Source of the DNA: Desulfocapsa sp.
Lineage (GTDB): Bacteria; Desulfobacterota; Desulfobulbia; Desulfobulbales; Desulfocapsaceae
Reading direction: 5' to 3'
Length of the DNA: 6,437 nucleotides
Assembly (NCBI GenBank): GCA_030635405.1
Contig: DAOVZA010000131.1
Location: 1-6,437 of the forward strand
Position numbers and translations under genes: made by a program. Positions 1-5,478 of the stretch are shown one piece after another; position 1 is the first letter of the stretch, and every line of letters starts with the position of its first letter. The notes under the pieces were generated by a model. That model did no database searches, was not told where the DNA came from, and saw only the letters and a list, made by a program, of their open reading frames with translations.

Positions 1-500
1 AAACGAGTTCTATTAAACGATATATAATTTCTCTGATTTGCATGCTATTAGCTAGCATCATGTTGACTGGCTGTATTAGTAAGCCTTACCTCGTTAAGCC
101 ATCTGATGGATATGCAGGCAATATTTCAATCAAATCGATCGAAGTGTCAAAAGTTGCAGGGGTTAAGTCAGATACGATCATGGCTGCTGTGAAGGCCAAA
201 CTAAAAGAGGATGCAAGCGATCTGCGAGGTTCTAAACCTGTGGATATGAAAGTCGTACTTGATTATCTTACTATGCCATTACCCGGCGGAGCTATGACAG
301 CAAAATTAATTGGCTCCAACACCATGCTTAAAGGAACCGTATCAATATTAGATGCTGGTCAGGTTGTTGCTAAGTACAATATTACTGCAGAACATAATGA
401 AGGTGGGCTTTTGGGTAAAACCATGGCAATATCATTTGTTGATACACAAAATGCGGTAGTGAATAAATTCTCTCAATTTGCAGTTTACTATCTACAGTAA
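1..500 (+). CDS. Small lipoprotein of unknown function, 5' end cut by the window edge
   Basis: I do not recognise the family. The frame is open to the left edge. The residues before the first ATG at 42 read T-S-S-I-K-R followed by a hydrophobic run and the lipobox L-T-G-C (Cys codon at 72-74). That is a complete type II signal peptide with a basic n-region, so the real start is probably only a few bases left of the window. Starting at ATG 42 would remove the basic n-region. The residue after the lipid-bearing Cys is Ile, not Asp, which by the usual +2 rule favours the outer membrane. The mature part is about 140 residues with no further membrane segment. It contains a Gly-rich turn (LPGGAMTAKL), a beta-like stretch (TMLKGTVSILDAG) and a Gly-Gly motif near the C-terminus (NEGGLLGKTM). 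The lipoprotein call is firm; the function is unknown. A strong hairpin follows the stop codon. Confidence 0.8.
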   Translation, partial: TSSIKRYIISLICMLLASIMLTGCISKPYLVKPSDGYAGNISIKSIEVSKVAGVKSDTIMAAVKAKLKEDASDLRGSKPVDMKVVLDYLTMPLPGGAMTAKLIGSNTMLKGTVSILDAGQVVAKYNITAEHNEGGLLGKTMAISFVDTQNAVVNKFSQFAVYYLQ

Positions 501-504
501 CAAC

Positions 505-542
505 TTATAGAGAAACTATCGTGTTAGGTGGTTTCTCTATAA
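505..542 (+). terminator. Long hairpin after the lipoprotein gene, probable terminator
   Basis: A perfect 12-bp inverted repeat (505-516 with 531-542) is extended inward by four more pairs, two of them G-U wobbles, around a 6-nt loop at 521-526. It starts five bases after the lipoprotein stop codon. There is no clean T-run after the stem on the + strand, only a T-rich right arm, so efficiency as a rho-independent terminator is uncertain. The position and stem length support a 3'-end role. Confidence 0.55.
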
Positions 543-543
543 T
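538..543 (+). promoter_or_regulatory. Consensus -10 hexamer upstream of the SEC-C gene (weak promoter candidate)
   Basis: TATAAT at 538-543 matches the sigma-70 -10 consensus exactly, and it lies in the right arm of the hairpin at 505-542. No credible -35 hexamer is found at 16-18 bp spacing and there is no extended -10 TG. It is the best candidate for transcription of the gene starting at 634, but it may be a by-product of the AT-rich stem. Confidence 0.2.
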
Positions 544-562
544 AAGAGAGGCTGCTAGATTT

Positions 563-593
563 AAATCAATCGAGTCTGACCCCATTGATTCTT
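563..593 (+). repeat. Left 31-bp inverted repeat of the SEC-C cassette
   Basis: This copy contains the core CGAGTCTGACCCCATTGATT (571-590). It also has its own internal inverted repeat, AATCAAT (564-570) with ATTGATT (584-590), so it could form a 7-bp hairpin as single-stranded DNA. The partner copy at 1780-1810 lies in reverse orientation. It sits between the lipoprotein hairpin and the SEC-C start codon and is not part of a coding region. Confidence 0.6.
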
Positions 594-633
594 ATTTCAA
601 GGACCTCATTCGAGTGCAGTAGGGCTGTAAAGA

Positions 634-1782
634 ATGATTAAGTTACCACCTCAACCATTTAAGGTAACGGAAGTAGATGAGACTCACCCGTTAGTCGTAA
701 ATGCTTTAAGAGACAGAAAACACTTCGAATTGTGTTGGTGTGGCTCTGGTAAAAAATATAAGAAGTGTCATCGTTTACGGGAACAAGAGACACCCTGTCC
801 GCTTGGCCAGATTCTAAGCCTCCAACAAAAAATATTTTGGCAAAAACGAGGGTGCATGCACCCCCAAGCTTCGCCGACAACCTGTAATGGACGAGTAATA
901 GATTCCCATACAATCCAACGGAAAGGACCATTAGAACGAATCGTGGACGAAACGGGCCATGTGATGCACTTTCAATCCAATTCAACTGATGGTGAACTAG
1001 GAGTATCCAAGACAGGTTGGAGAAAGGCTTCCGTTTTCCCCGGTTACTGTGCTGGCCATGACTCTAGCTTGTTCAGTCAGCTAGAAAGAGAACCGTTTAC
1101 CGGGGAACATAGGCAGTGCGTGCTGCAAGCATTTCGAAACGTGTGCAATGAGCTTTACAGAAAACAAGCACTAATTGAAGTGCTTAAATTTCAACGCCAT
1201 CTTATGGATCGGGGACGTAATCTTGACGAACAGATCAATACACAGATTTCTTATGCGAAAAGCATAAAAGGGCAAATAAAATCAGTTGAAGAGTTGGAAA
1301 GATTACGGGTTAGTTATGAATCAGCAATAATACAGAACGAGCTTGAGACGTTTGTCAGTAAGTGCTATTTCTTCCGTGGAGATTTAGATGTTGTAAGTTC
1401 GAGTGTGTTTCAGTGTGAATTCGATTTCGTTGGAAATAAGCTAGTCGATATGTGGGATTTAAGCATTGACGCCGAATCGCTTTCGCATTCGGTTATGAAC
1501 ACTGACGAAGGAGGGGCTATCGTATTTGTTTGGCTGAGAAGCGAAAATGCGCCCAATGCTGTTGTAACAAGTTTTGATAACCTACCGGACGAAGAAAAAG
1601 GGGATATCTTTGTGCAGTATTGCTTTTTGAATTGTGAGAACACGTTCTTCGCTGAACGCTGGTGGAAAGGCCTCAGCACTGAGAATCGAGATCAGGTTCA
1701 GTGTTTTGCAAATACGTTTTTCTATGAAGGTGGAGAATTCGTTTCAAATAAGGATAGACTTGTAAACTGGTCGTTTAACTAG
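634..1782 (+). CDS. SEC-C zinc-motif protein of unknown function, 382 aa
   Basis: Residues 34-46 carry a full SEC-C motif (C34-W-C36-G-S-G-K-K-Y-K-K-C45-H46), a small zinc-binding fold found in the SecA tail and in many otherwise uncharacterised proteins. Unusually, it lies near the N-terminus. A second set of conserved-looking Cys/His follows: C74-x-H76, C84, the SHTIQ segment with H92, then a Y-C139-x-x-H142-D143 cluster. This spacing is suggestive of a treble-clef or HNH-like zinc fold, but that is my inference. Residues of about 180-240 are rich in Leu, Glu, Lys and Gln and may form a coiled coil. The C-terminal third contains aromatic-rich segments such as AERWWKGL. There is no signal peptide or membrane segment, so it is probably cytoplasmic. 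The ATG at 634 has a weak AGGG nine bases upstream. The gene is alone between inverted repeats, which suggests an accessory gene. Confidence 0.85.
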   Translation: MIKLPPQPFKVTEVDETHPLVVNALRDRKHFELCWCGSGKKYKKCHRLREQETPCPLGQILSLQQKIFWQKRGCMHPQASPTTCNGRVIDSHTIQRKGPLERIVDETGHVMHFQSNSTDGELGVSKTGWRKASVFPGYCAGHDSSLFSQLEREPFTGEHRQCVLQAFRNVCNELYRKQALIEVLKFQRHLMDRGRNLDEQINTQISYAKSIKGQIKSVEELERLRVSYESAIIQNELETFVSKCYFFRGDLDVVSSSVFQCEFDFVGNKLVDMWDLSIDAESLSHSVMNTDEGGAIVFVWLRSENAPNAVVTSFDNLPDEEKGDIFVQYCFLNCENTFFAERWWKGLSTENRDQVQCFANTFFYEGGEFVSNKDRLVNWSFN

Positions 1783-1810
1783 TATCAATGGGCTCAGATC
1801 CGAGCGATTT
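1780..1810 (-). repeat. Right 31-bp inverted repeat of the SEC-C cassette
   Basis: The reverse complement matches the copy at 563-593 at 24 of 31 positions, including the blocks TCTGA and CCCATTGAT. The first three bases of this copy on the + strand are the TAG stop codon of the SEC-C gene, so the coding region ends inside the repeat. The internal 7-bp palindrome seen in the left copy is degraded here. Confidence 0.6.
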
Positions 1811-1860
1811 TGGGCTGGTATACGTTTTCCCTTCACTGTGTATTCATAAACCTTCTTATT

Positions 1861-1879
1861 TTATGTTTTGCAAACATAA
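1861..1879. other. Perfect 8-bp palindrome with a 3-nt spacer in the htpG upstream region
   Basis: TTATGTTT (1861-1868) and AAACATAA (1872-1879) are exact reverse complements around TGC. This could be an operator for a dimeric regulator or a weak AT-rich transcript end for the SEC-C gene. It lies about 80 bases upstream of the htpG promoter -35, which is rather far for a classic repressor site. The rest of the stretch 1811-1958 shows no open frame or other structure that I can support. Confidence 0.35.
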
Positions 1880-1958
1880 TACGCCGGCACTACCGCAACT
1901 CCACATGTTTTGTTGGCTCGGGTAAATTTTGTCCAATTTCAACAGAATATCCGTTTTT

Positions 1959-1987
1959 CCCTTGAGTTTTCAGGCCTTGCCCTTATA
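1959..1987 (+). promoter_or_regulatory. Sigma-32 (RpoH)-like heat-shock promoter of htpG
   Basis: CCCTTGAG at 1959-1966 matches the sigma-32 -35 region (CCCTTGAA type). After 13 bases, CCCTTATA at 1980-1987 matches the CCCCATnT type -10. Transcription would start near 1995, giving a leader of about 60 bases before htpG. E. coli htpG is a known sigma-32 gene, so element and target fit. A TATAAT at 2030-2035 might add a housekeeping start, but no matching -35 is clear. Confidence 0.7.
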
Positions 1988-2056
1988 AATAGGGTCAGTA
2001 CAATAAATCATTTTCCGCTTATAAAATTTATAATATAAACAGGAGTTTAGCTAGTC

Positions 2057-3943
2057 ATGAGCGTTGAGGCACATAAAGAAACCCTTGAATTCCAGACAGA
2101 GGCTAAGCAGCTTCTGCATTTAATGATCCATTCTCTTTATTCGGAGAAGGAAATTTTCCTGCGTGAGTTGATCTCGAATGGATCGGATGCCTGCGACAAA
2201 CTGCGGTTTGAGGCGCTGGGTGATGATGCCCTGTATGAAGATGATTCTGAGCTTAAGCTGCATGTCGATTTTGATAAGGATAAGGGCACGATCACGATTA
2301 CCGATAACGGTATCGGTATGAACCGTGAAGAGGTGATGGAAAATATCGGTACTATTGCCAAGTCGGGTACGAAGAAGTTTTTTGAATCTTTAACGGGTGA
2401 TCAGGCTAAGGATGCCGCCATGATCGGTCAGTTCGGGGTTGGTTTTTATTCTTCATTTATTGTGGCCGACAAGGTCATCATTACCACCCGTCGGGCAGGT
2501 CTTGGTGCTGAGCATGGTGTATGTTGGGAGTCAAATGGCGAGGGCGCTTATTCGCTTGAGAATGTAGAAAAATCATCTCGTGGTACTGAGGTGGTTCTGC
2601 ATCTAAAGAAAGAGGAAGAAGAGTTCCTCGAAGATTTCCGAATCCGTAATATCATCAAGAAATATTCGGACCATATCGGGCTTCCGATTATGATGAAGTC
2701 TACCGATGAAGAAAAGAAAGGAGAAGAAGAGGCGGTAAACCAGGCATCGGCATTGTGGGTACGTGCCAAGAAAGATGTTACCGATGAAGAATACACGGAG
2801 TTTTACAAGCATATTGCACATGATTTTGAAGGCCCACAGAGCTGGCTGCATAACCATGTAGAAGGAACCCAGGCCTATAAAACACTATTTTATATTCCCA
2901 AGCGCGCACCGTTTGATCTGTGGGATCGTGAGAAACGCCACGGCATCAAGCTCTATGTGAAGCGTGTATTCATTATGGATGATGCAGAACACTTGATGCC
3001 GCAGTACCTGCGCTTTGTTCGCGGGGTGGTGGATTCTGATGATCTACCTTTGAACGTATCGCGCGAGATCCTTCAGCATAACAAGGTGATTGACAAGATT
3101 CGTTCCGGCTCGATCAAGAAGATCCTGTCGCACCTGGCGAAGGTTGCGAAGAATGACAAGGAAGCCTACGCAGAATTCTGGAAGAACTTCGGTGCCGTGA
3201 TGAAAGAAGGCCCGGCTGAAGATTTTGCTAATAAGGAAGCCATCGCCAAGTTGTTGCGCTTCTCTTCTACACATACAGACAGTGAAACGCAGGATGTTTC
3301 GTTAGAAGACTATGTTTCACGTATGAAAGAAGGGCAGAAAAAGATTTACTACATTACGGCAGACAGTTTTACCGCAGCCAAGAACAGCCCGCATCTTGAA
3401 GTGTTCCGTAAAAAGGAAATCGAAGTATTGATTCTGAGTGAGCGGGTAGATGAATGGATGGTGTCCCATTTCAATGAATTTGATGGTACGCCATTGCAGT
3501 CTGTTTCCAAGGGTGATCTTGATCTGGGTGAGCTTGAGGACAAGGAAGACAAGAAGAAAGAAAAGAAAACGAATAAGGAATATAAAGACCTGCTGGAAAG
3601 GATGCAAAAAGAGCTGGAAGGCAAGGCTAAAGAAGTGCGTGTTAGTCATCGGTTGACCAATTCACCTTCCTGTCTGGTGGTTGAAGAAGATGAGATGGCC
3701 GTAAATCTTCAGAATATACTCAAGCAGGCAGGGCAGGCAGTACCTACTGTTCAGCCAATACTTGAGATCAACTCAGACCATACACTGGTGCAGCAATTAA
3801 AAGATGAGCAGGATGATGAGCGCTTTTCTAACTGGACAAGCCTGTTATTTGATCAGGCCCTGTTAAGTGAGGGAGGCCAACTGGAAGATCCGGCTGCTTT
3901 TGTAAGCCGCATGAATGATTTGTTGCTATATTTAAGTAAATAA
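2057..3943 (+). CDS. htpG: Molecular chaperone HtpG (bacterial Hsp90)
   Basis: ATP-dependent dimeric chaperone of the cytoplasm that remodels client proteins, often with DnaK. At 628 residues it is full length (E. coli 624). The N-terminal GHKL ATPase domain is intact: E37 and N41 in [22 protein letters not shown] at 83-88 and the lid motif GQFGVGF at 124-130. The middle domain carries the catalytic Arg R336 in LNVSREIL. The C-terminal dimerisation part begins after a Lys/Asp/Glu-rich stretch near 490-507 ([10 protein letters not shown]), followed by the conserved [17 protein letters not shown] and EINSDH segments. An Ala-to-Gly change in the usual SNASDA motif (here SNGSDA) is a mild variation. 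AGGAG at 2041-2045 lies 11 bases before the ATG, slightly long. A sigma-32-like promoter lies upstream, so heat induction is expected. It seems monocistronic, with a palindrome after the stop codon. Confidence 0.98.
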   Translation: MSVEAHKETLEFQTEAKQLLHLMIHSLYSEKEIFLRELISNGSDACDKLRFEALGDDALYEDDSELKLHVDFDKDKGTITITDNGIGMNREEVMENIGTIAKSGTKKFFESLTGDQAKDAAMIGQFGVGFYSSFIVADKVIITTRRAGLGAEHGVCWESNGEGAYSLENVEKSSRGTEVVLHLKKEEEEFLEDFRIRNIIKKYSDHIGLPIMMKSTDEEKKGEEEAVNQASALWVRAKKDVTDEEYTEFYKHIAHDFEGPQSWLHNHVEGTQAYKTLFYIPKRAPFDLWDREKRHGIKLYVKRVFIMDDAEHLMPQYLRFVRGVVDSDDLPLNVSREILQHNKVIDKIRSGSIKKILSHLAKVAKNDKEAYAEFWKNFGAVMKEGPAEDFANKEAIAKLLRFSSTHTDSETQDVSLEDYVSRMKEGQKKIYYITADSFTAAKNSPHLEVFRKKEIEVLILSERVDEWMVSHFNEFDGTPLQSVSKGDLDLGELEDKEDKKKEKKTNKEYKDLLERMQKELEGKAKEVRVSHRLTNSPSCLVVEEDEMAVNLQNILKQAGQAVPTVQPILEINSDHTLVQQLKDEQDDERFSNWTSLLFDQALLSEGGQLEDPAAFVSRMNDLLLYLSK

Positions 3944-3965
3944 TTATATTTGGATTCTCTGATTA

Positions 3966-4002
3966 CGTCATTCCGGCGCATGATGCCAAAGCCGGAGTGA
4001 CG
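3966..4002. repeat. REP-like palindrome after htpG, possibly also a terminator
   Basis: CGTCATTCCGGC (3966-3977) pairs with GCCGGAGTGACG (3991-4002). The 12-bp stem has one G-U wobble and a 13-nt loop. The CATTCCGGC...GCCGGA(A/G)TG form is typical of dispersed intergenic palindromes of proteobacteria, from memory. No T-run directly follows, so termination at htpG would depend on the stem or on Rho. It separates htpG from the bactofilin unit. Confidence 0.6.
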
Positions 4003-4010
4003 ACAGGTAA

Positions 4011-4039
4011 TTGATCAGTGTTTTCTTAAAAAGAATAAC
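4011..4039 (+). promoter_or_regulatory. Candidate sigma-70 promoter of the bactofilin-hslR unit
   Basis: TTGATC at 4011-4016 and AATAAC at 4034-4039 are each 4 of 6 matches to the -35 and -10 consensus at the ideal 17-bp spacing. They lie just after the palindrome that ends the htpG unit and about 30 bases before the bactofilin start codon. The position is plausible; the sequence is moderate. Confidence 0.35.
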
Positions 4040-4071
4040 TACCCAATGGTATCAGTAACAGGGAAGCACAT

Positions 4072-4491
4072 ATGTTCAATAATAATGAGAAGAAACGAAG
4101 ATTAACGGACAATATCCATAAATCCCAAAGCATCCTGAGTGAGAGCTCGATTTTAACGGGCACGCTTGCGGGTGATAGTGATTATGTAATATACGGTAGC
4201 ATTGATGGTACGTGTGATCTTGCAGGCACCTTGATGCTTCAGAAACCTGGAAAGTGGACGGGGAATATTACAGCTGGGAATGTTGTGATAGCAGGTAAGG
4301 TAGATGGGGATGTACAGGCCAGGGATAAACTGGAGCTTACTGCCACAGCAAGGATTGCCGGAAACATTACCGGTCAAACTATTGCGATCGCAGAAGGTGC
4401 AGTGGTTGAGGGAAATGTTAGCATGACCGGGAAGGGGGGCGTCTCATATTTTGAGGATCGTCGTACTGGACCTGCCAATGTCGGAGAGTGA
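4072..4491 (+). CDS. Bactofilin (polymer-forming cytoskeletal protein)
   Basis: Bactofilins form non-polar filaments by head-to-head stacking of a right-handed beta-helix without nucleotide. They act as scaffolds at the inner face of the membrane, for example for cell-wall or polar proteins. Residues of about 25-119 form the core, with a periodic pattern of small residues, G and hydrophobics: LTGTLAGDSDYVIYGSIDG, then WTGNITAGNVVIAGKVDGDV and IAGNITGQTIAIAEGAVVEG. The polar N-terminal tail (MFNNNEKKRR...) and the short C-terminal tail are typical disordered ends. At 139 residues it is of normal small-bactofilin size. There is no peptidase partner in the window, so the specific role is open. 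AGGGA at 4061-4065 supports the ATG at 4072. The last 14 bases overlap the start of hslR, so the two are probably cotranscribed and translationally coupled. Confidence 0.92.
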   Translation: MFNNNEKKRRLTDNIHKSQSILSESSILTGTLAGDSDYVIYGSIDGTCDLAGTLMLQKPGKWTGNITAGNVVIAGKVDGDVQARDKLELTATARIAGNITGQTIAIAEGAVVEGNVSMTGKGGVSYFEDRRTGPANVGE

Positions 4492-4867
4492 AAAGTTAAG
4501 GATTGATAAATGGCTGTTGGCTGCCCGTGGTGTCAATACACGTTCACTTGCAGCCACTGCGGTGGCGGGTGGAAAGGTTCATATCAATAATCAGCGCGTA
4601 AAAAGTTCTTACCTTATAAGTTTGGGGGATGAAATAAGGATAAGAAAGAGCCAGGAAGAGTTTGTTGTGCATGTGCAGGAGGTCTTTCCAAAAAGACGTG
4701 CAGCAAAAGAAGCTCAAAATATGTATGAAGAAACGTCTGAGAGCATAGAAGCCAGAAAGGAAATGTCCAGTCAGATGAAATTAATGGCGCAGCAGTCACC
4801 CCATGCAAAGCGCAGGCCAAATAAAAAAGAAAGGCGGCATATTATTCAGTTTATAAGGAAAAGTTAG
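4478..4867 (+). CDS. hslR: Hsp15-like S4-domain RNA-binding heat-shock protein
   Basis: E. coli Hsp15 binds free 50S subunits that still carry a nascent chain on peptidyl-tRNA and helps recycle them after heat shock. The S4 RNA-binding fold is at about residues 7-56 ([38 protein letters not shown]). It is followed by the Hsp15-type helix [18 protein letters not shown] and the basic tail RRPNKKERR at 112-120, both recognisable from E. coli Hsp15. From ATG 4478 the protein has 129 residues, close to the usual length. A TTG at 4451 would add nine residues with no family counterpart, so ATG was chosen. The start lies inside the bactofilin gene (overlap 4478-4491) with only a weak GGA upstream, which fits translational coupling. 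In E. coli hslR is heat-induced; here no sigma-32 site is seen directly before the pair. Confidence 0.93.
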   Translation: MSESEKLRIDKWLLAARGVNTRSLAATAVAGGKVHINNQRVKSSYLISLGDEIRIRKSQEEFVVHVQEVFPKRRAAKEAQNMYEETSESIEARKEMSSQMKLMAQQSPHAKRRPNKKERRHIIQFIRKS

Positions 4868-4894
4868 ATCTGCATTTATAATTAGATTTCAAAG

Positions 4895-4899
4895 AAAGG
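4895..4899 (+). promoter_or_regulatory. Ribosome binding site deciding the TTG start of the Nudix gene
   Basis: AAAGG at 4895-4899 lies eight bases before the TTG at 4908. The frame has no ATG upstream of the Nudix box after the hslR stop codon and no internal Met before it, so this site is the main support for the TTG start. Confidence 0.6.
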
Positions 4900-4907
4900 C
4901 ACCGCCC

Positions 4908-5315
4908 TTGTCACTTCCTGTCACACCATTATTAACCGTTGATATTATTATTGAGCTTGCAGACAAACCTGCGGGCACAGTTTTGTTGATTGAAAGAAAA
5001 AATCCACCCCATGGCTGGGCATTGCCCGGTGGTTTTGTTGATGTTGGCGAGACCGTGGAGCAGGCCGCTGTTCGTGAAGCTCGCGAGGAAACCGGGCTTG
5101 ATGTCTCACTTAAAAGATTATTGGGGGTCTATTCAGACCCATCCCGAGACAGCCGCATGCATACCGTCAGTATTGTGTATGTTGCTGAGGCAAGAGGTGA
5201 GCCTTTAGCGGGGGATGATGCAAAAAATGCACAGTGCTTTGAAATGGGTAAATTGCCTGATCTTGCCTTTGACCATCAACAGATACTTTCAGATTATCAG
5301 GATTCCCTGAATTAG
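4908..5315 (+). CDS. Nudix hydrolase, substrate not determined
   Basis: Nudix enzymes hydrolyse a nucleoside diphosphate linked to another moiety, using Mg2+ or Mn2+. The full Nudix box is present: G42-x5-E48-x7-R56-E57-x2-E60-E61-x-G63-L64, with the preceding [12 protein letters not shown] typical of the fold. At 135 residues it is a single-domain member. The short form, with a [20 protein letters not shown] entry, resembles small house-cleaning or ADP-ribose type Nudix proteins, but motifs that would fix the substrate are not evident. Translation starts at TTG, supported by AAAGG eight bases upstream. The gene begins 40 bases after hslR, so it may be the last gene of a bactofilin-hslR-nudix transcript, and it ends in a clear terminator right at its stop codon. 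The functional link to its neighbours is unclear. Confidence 0.93.
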   Translation: MSLPVTPLLTVDIIIELADKPAGTVLLIERKNPPHGWALPGGFVDVGETVEQAAVREAREETGLDVSLKRLLGVYSDPSRDSRMHTVSIVYVAEARGEPLAGDDAKNAQCFEMGKLPDLAFDHQQILSDYQDSLN

Positions 5316-5345
5316 AAACAGGAATGATGGAATTCCTGTTTTTCT
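5316..5345 (+). terminator. Rho-independent terminator after the Nudix gene
   Basis: AAACAGGAAT (5316-5325) pairs perfectly with ATTCCTGTTT (5332-5341) around a 6-nt loop and runs into five Ts (5339-5343) followed by CT. It begins at the base after the Nudix stop codon. The A-run on the left and the T-run on the right would let it work in both directions, but no gene converges from the right. Confidence 0.85.
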
Positions 5346-5405
5346 AGCGATTATCTGTATTCAATATCCACAGTAAGAATATGTTCCTTTTTTCATTTCG
5401 GTTTC

Positions 5406-5414
5406 TGGTATTCT
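5406..5414 (+). promoter_or_regulatory. Candidate extended -10 promoter of the MoxR-like ATPase gene
   Basis: TGGTATTCT is an extended -10 (TG-n-TATTCT, hexamer 4 of 6), about 65 bases before the start codon and after the Nudix terminator. No good -35 is seen upstream, only T-rich sequence. A promoter is required here because the preceding unit terminates, but the exact site is uncertain. Confidence 0.25.
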
Positions 5415-5478
5415 AGTATCTTCAGAAAAACGCACTCACAAAGCATTTTAGCGTTATTGTATTTTTAGTGGAGGGGCA

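Larger units (their letters stand above)
563..1810. mobile_element. Putative one-gene cassette bounded by 31-bp inverted repeats
   Basis: Two copies of a 31-bp sequence face each other at 563-593 and 1780-1810. Without gaps, 24 of 31 positions agree once the right copy is reverse-complemented. The only gene between them is the SEC-C protein gene. No target-site duplication is visible directly outside the repeats and no transposase lies in the window. If mobile, the unit is therefore non-autonomous or an old insertion. The core GAGTCTGACCCC resembles sequences that I recall, without being able to check, near REP-associated tyrosine transposases of gammaproteobacteria. That the gene lies between inverted repeats is seen directly; mobility is inferred. 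Confidence 0.4.

Noticed and set aside
498..530. TAAC...GTTAGG near the lipoprotein stop codon, like the ends of an integron attC site
   Set aside because: GTTAGGT fits the GTTRRRY core, but the left side does not fit RYYYAAC, the span is much shorter than a normal attC, and the pairing here is fully explained by the hairpin at 505-542.
659..985. Open frame on the - strand opposite the SEC-C motif region
   Set aside because: No recognisable domain, and the + strand frame contains the unmistakable SEC-C motif; it is a shadow of the real gene.
3317..3649. Overlapping - strand open frames within htpG
   Set aside because: They are Phe/Leu/Ser-rich complements of the charged HtpG C-terminal region, without motif or start signal.
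4451..4477. TTG start giving a nine-residue longer Hsp15
   Set aside because: The added residues have no counterpart in Hsp15 and the ATG at 4478 gives the family's normal N-terminus.
5429..5455. AACGC...GCGTT inverted repeat in the leader of the ATPase gene
   Set aside because: Only five base pairs with a long loop, which is expected by chance.
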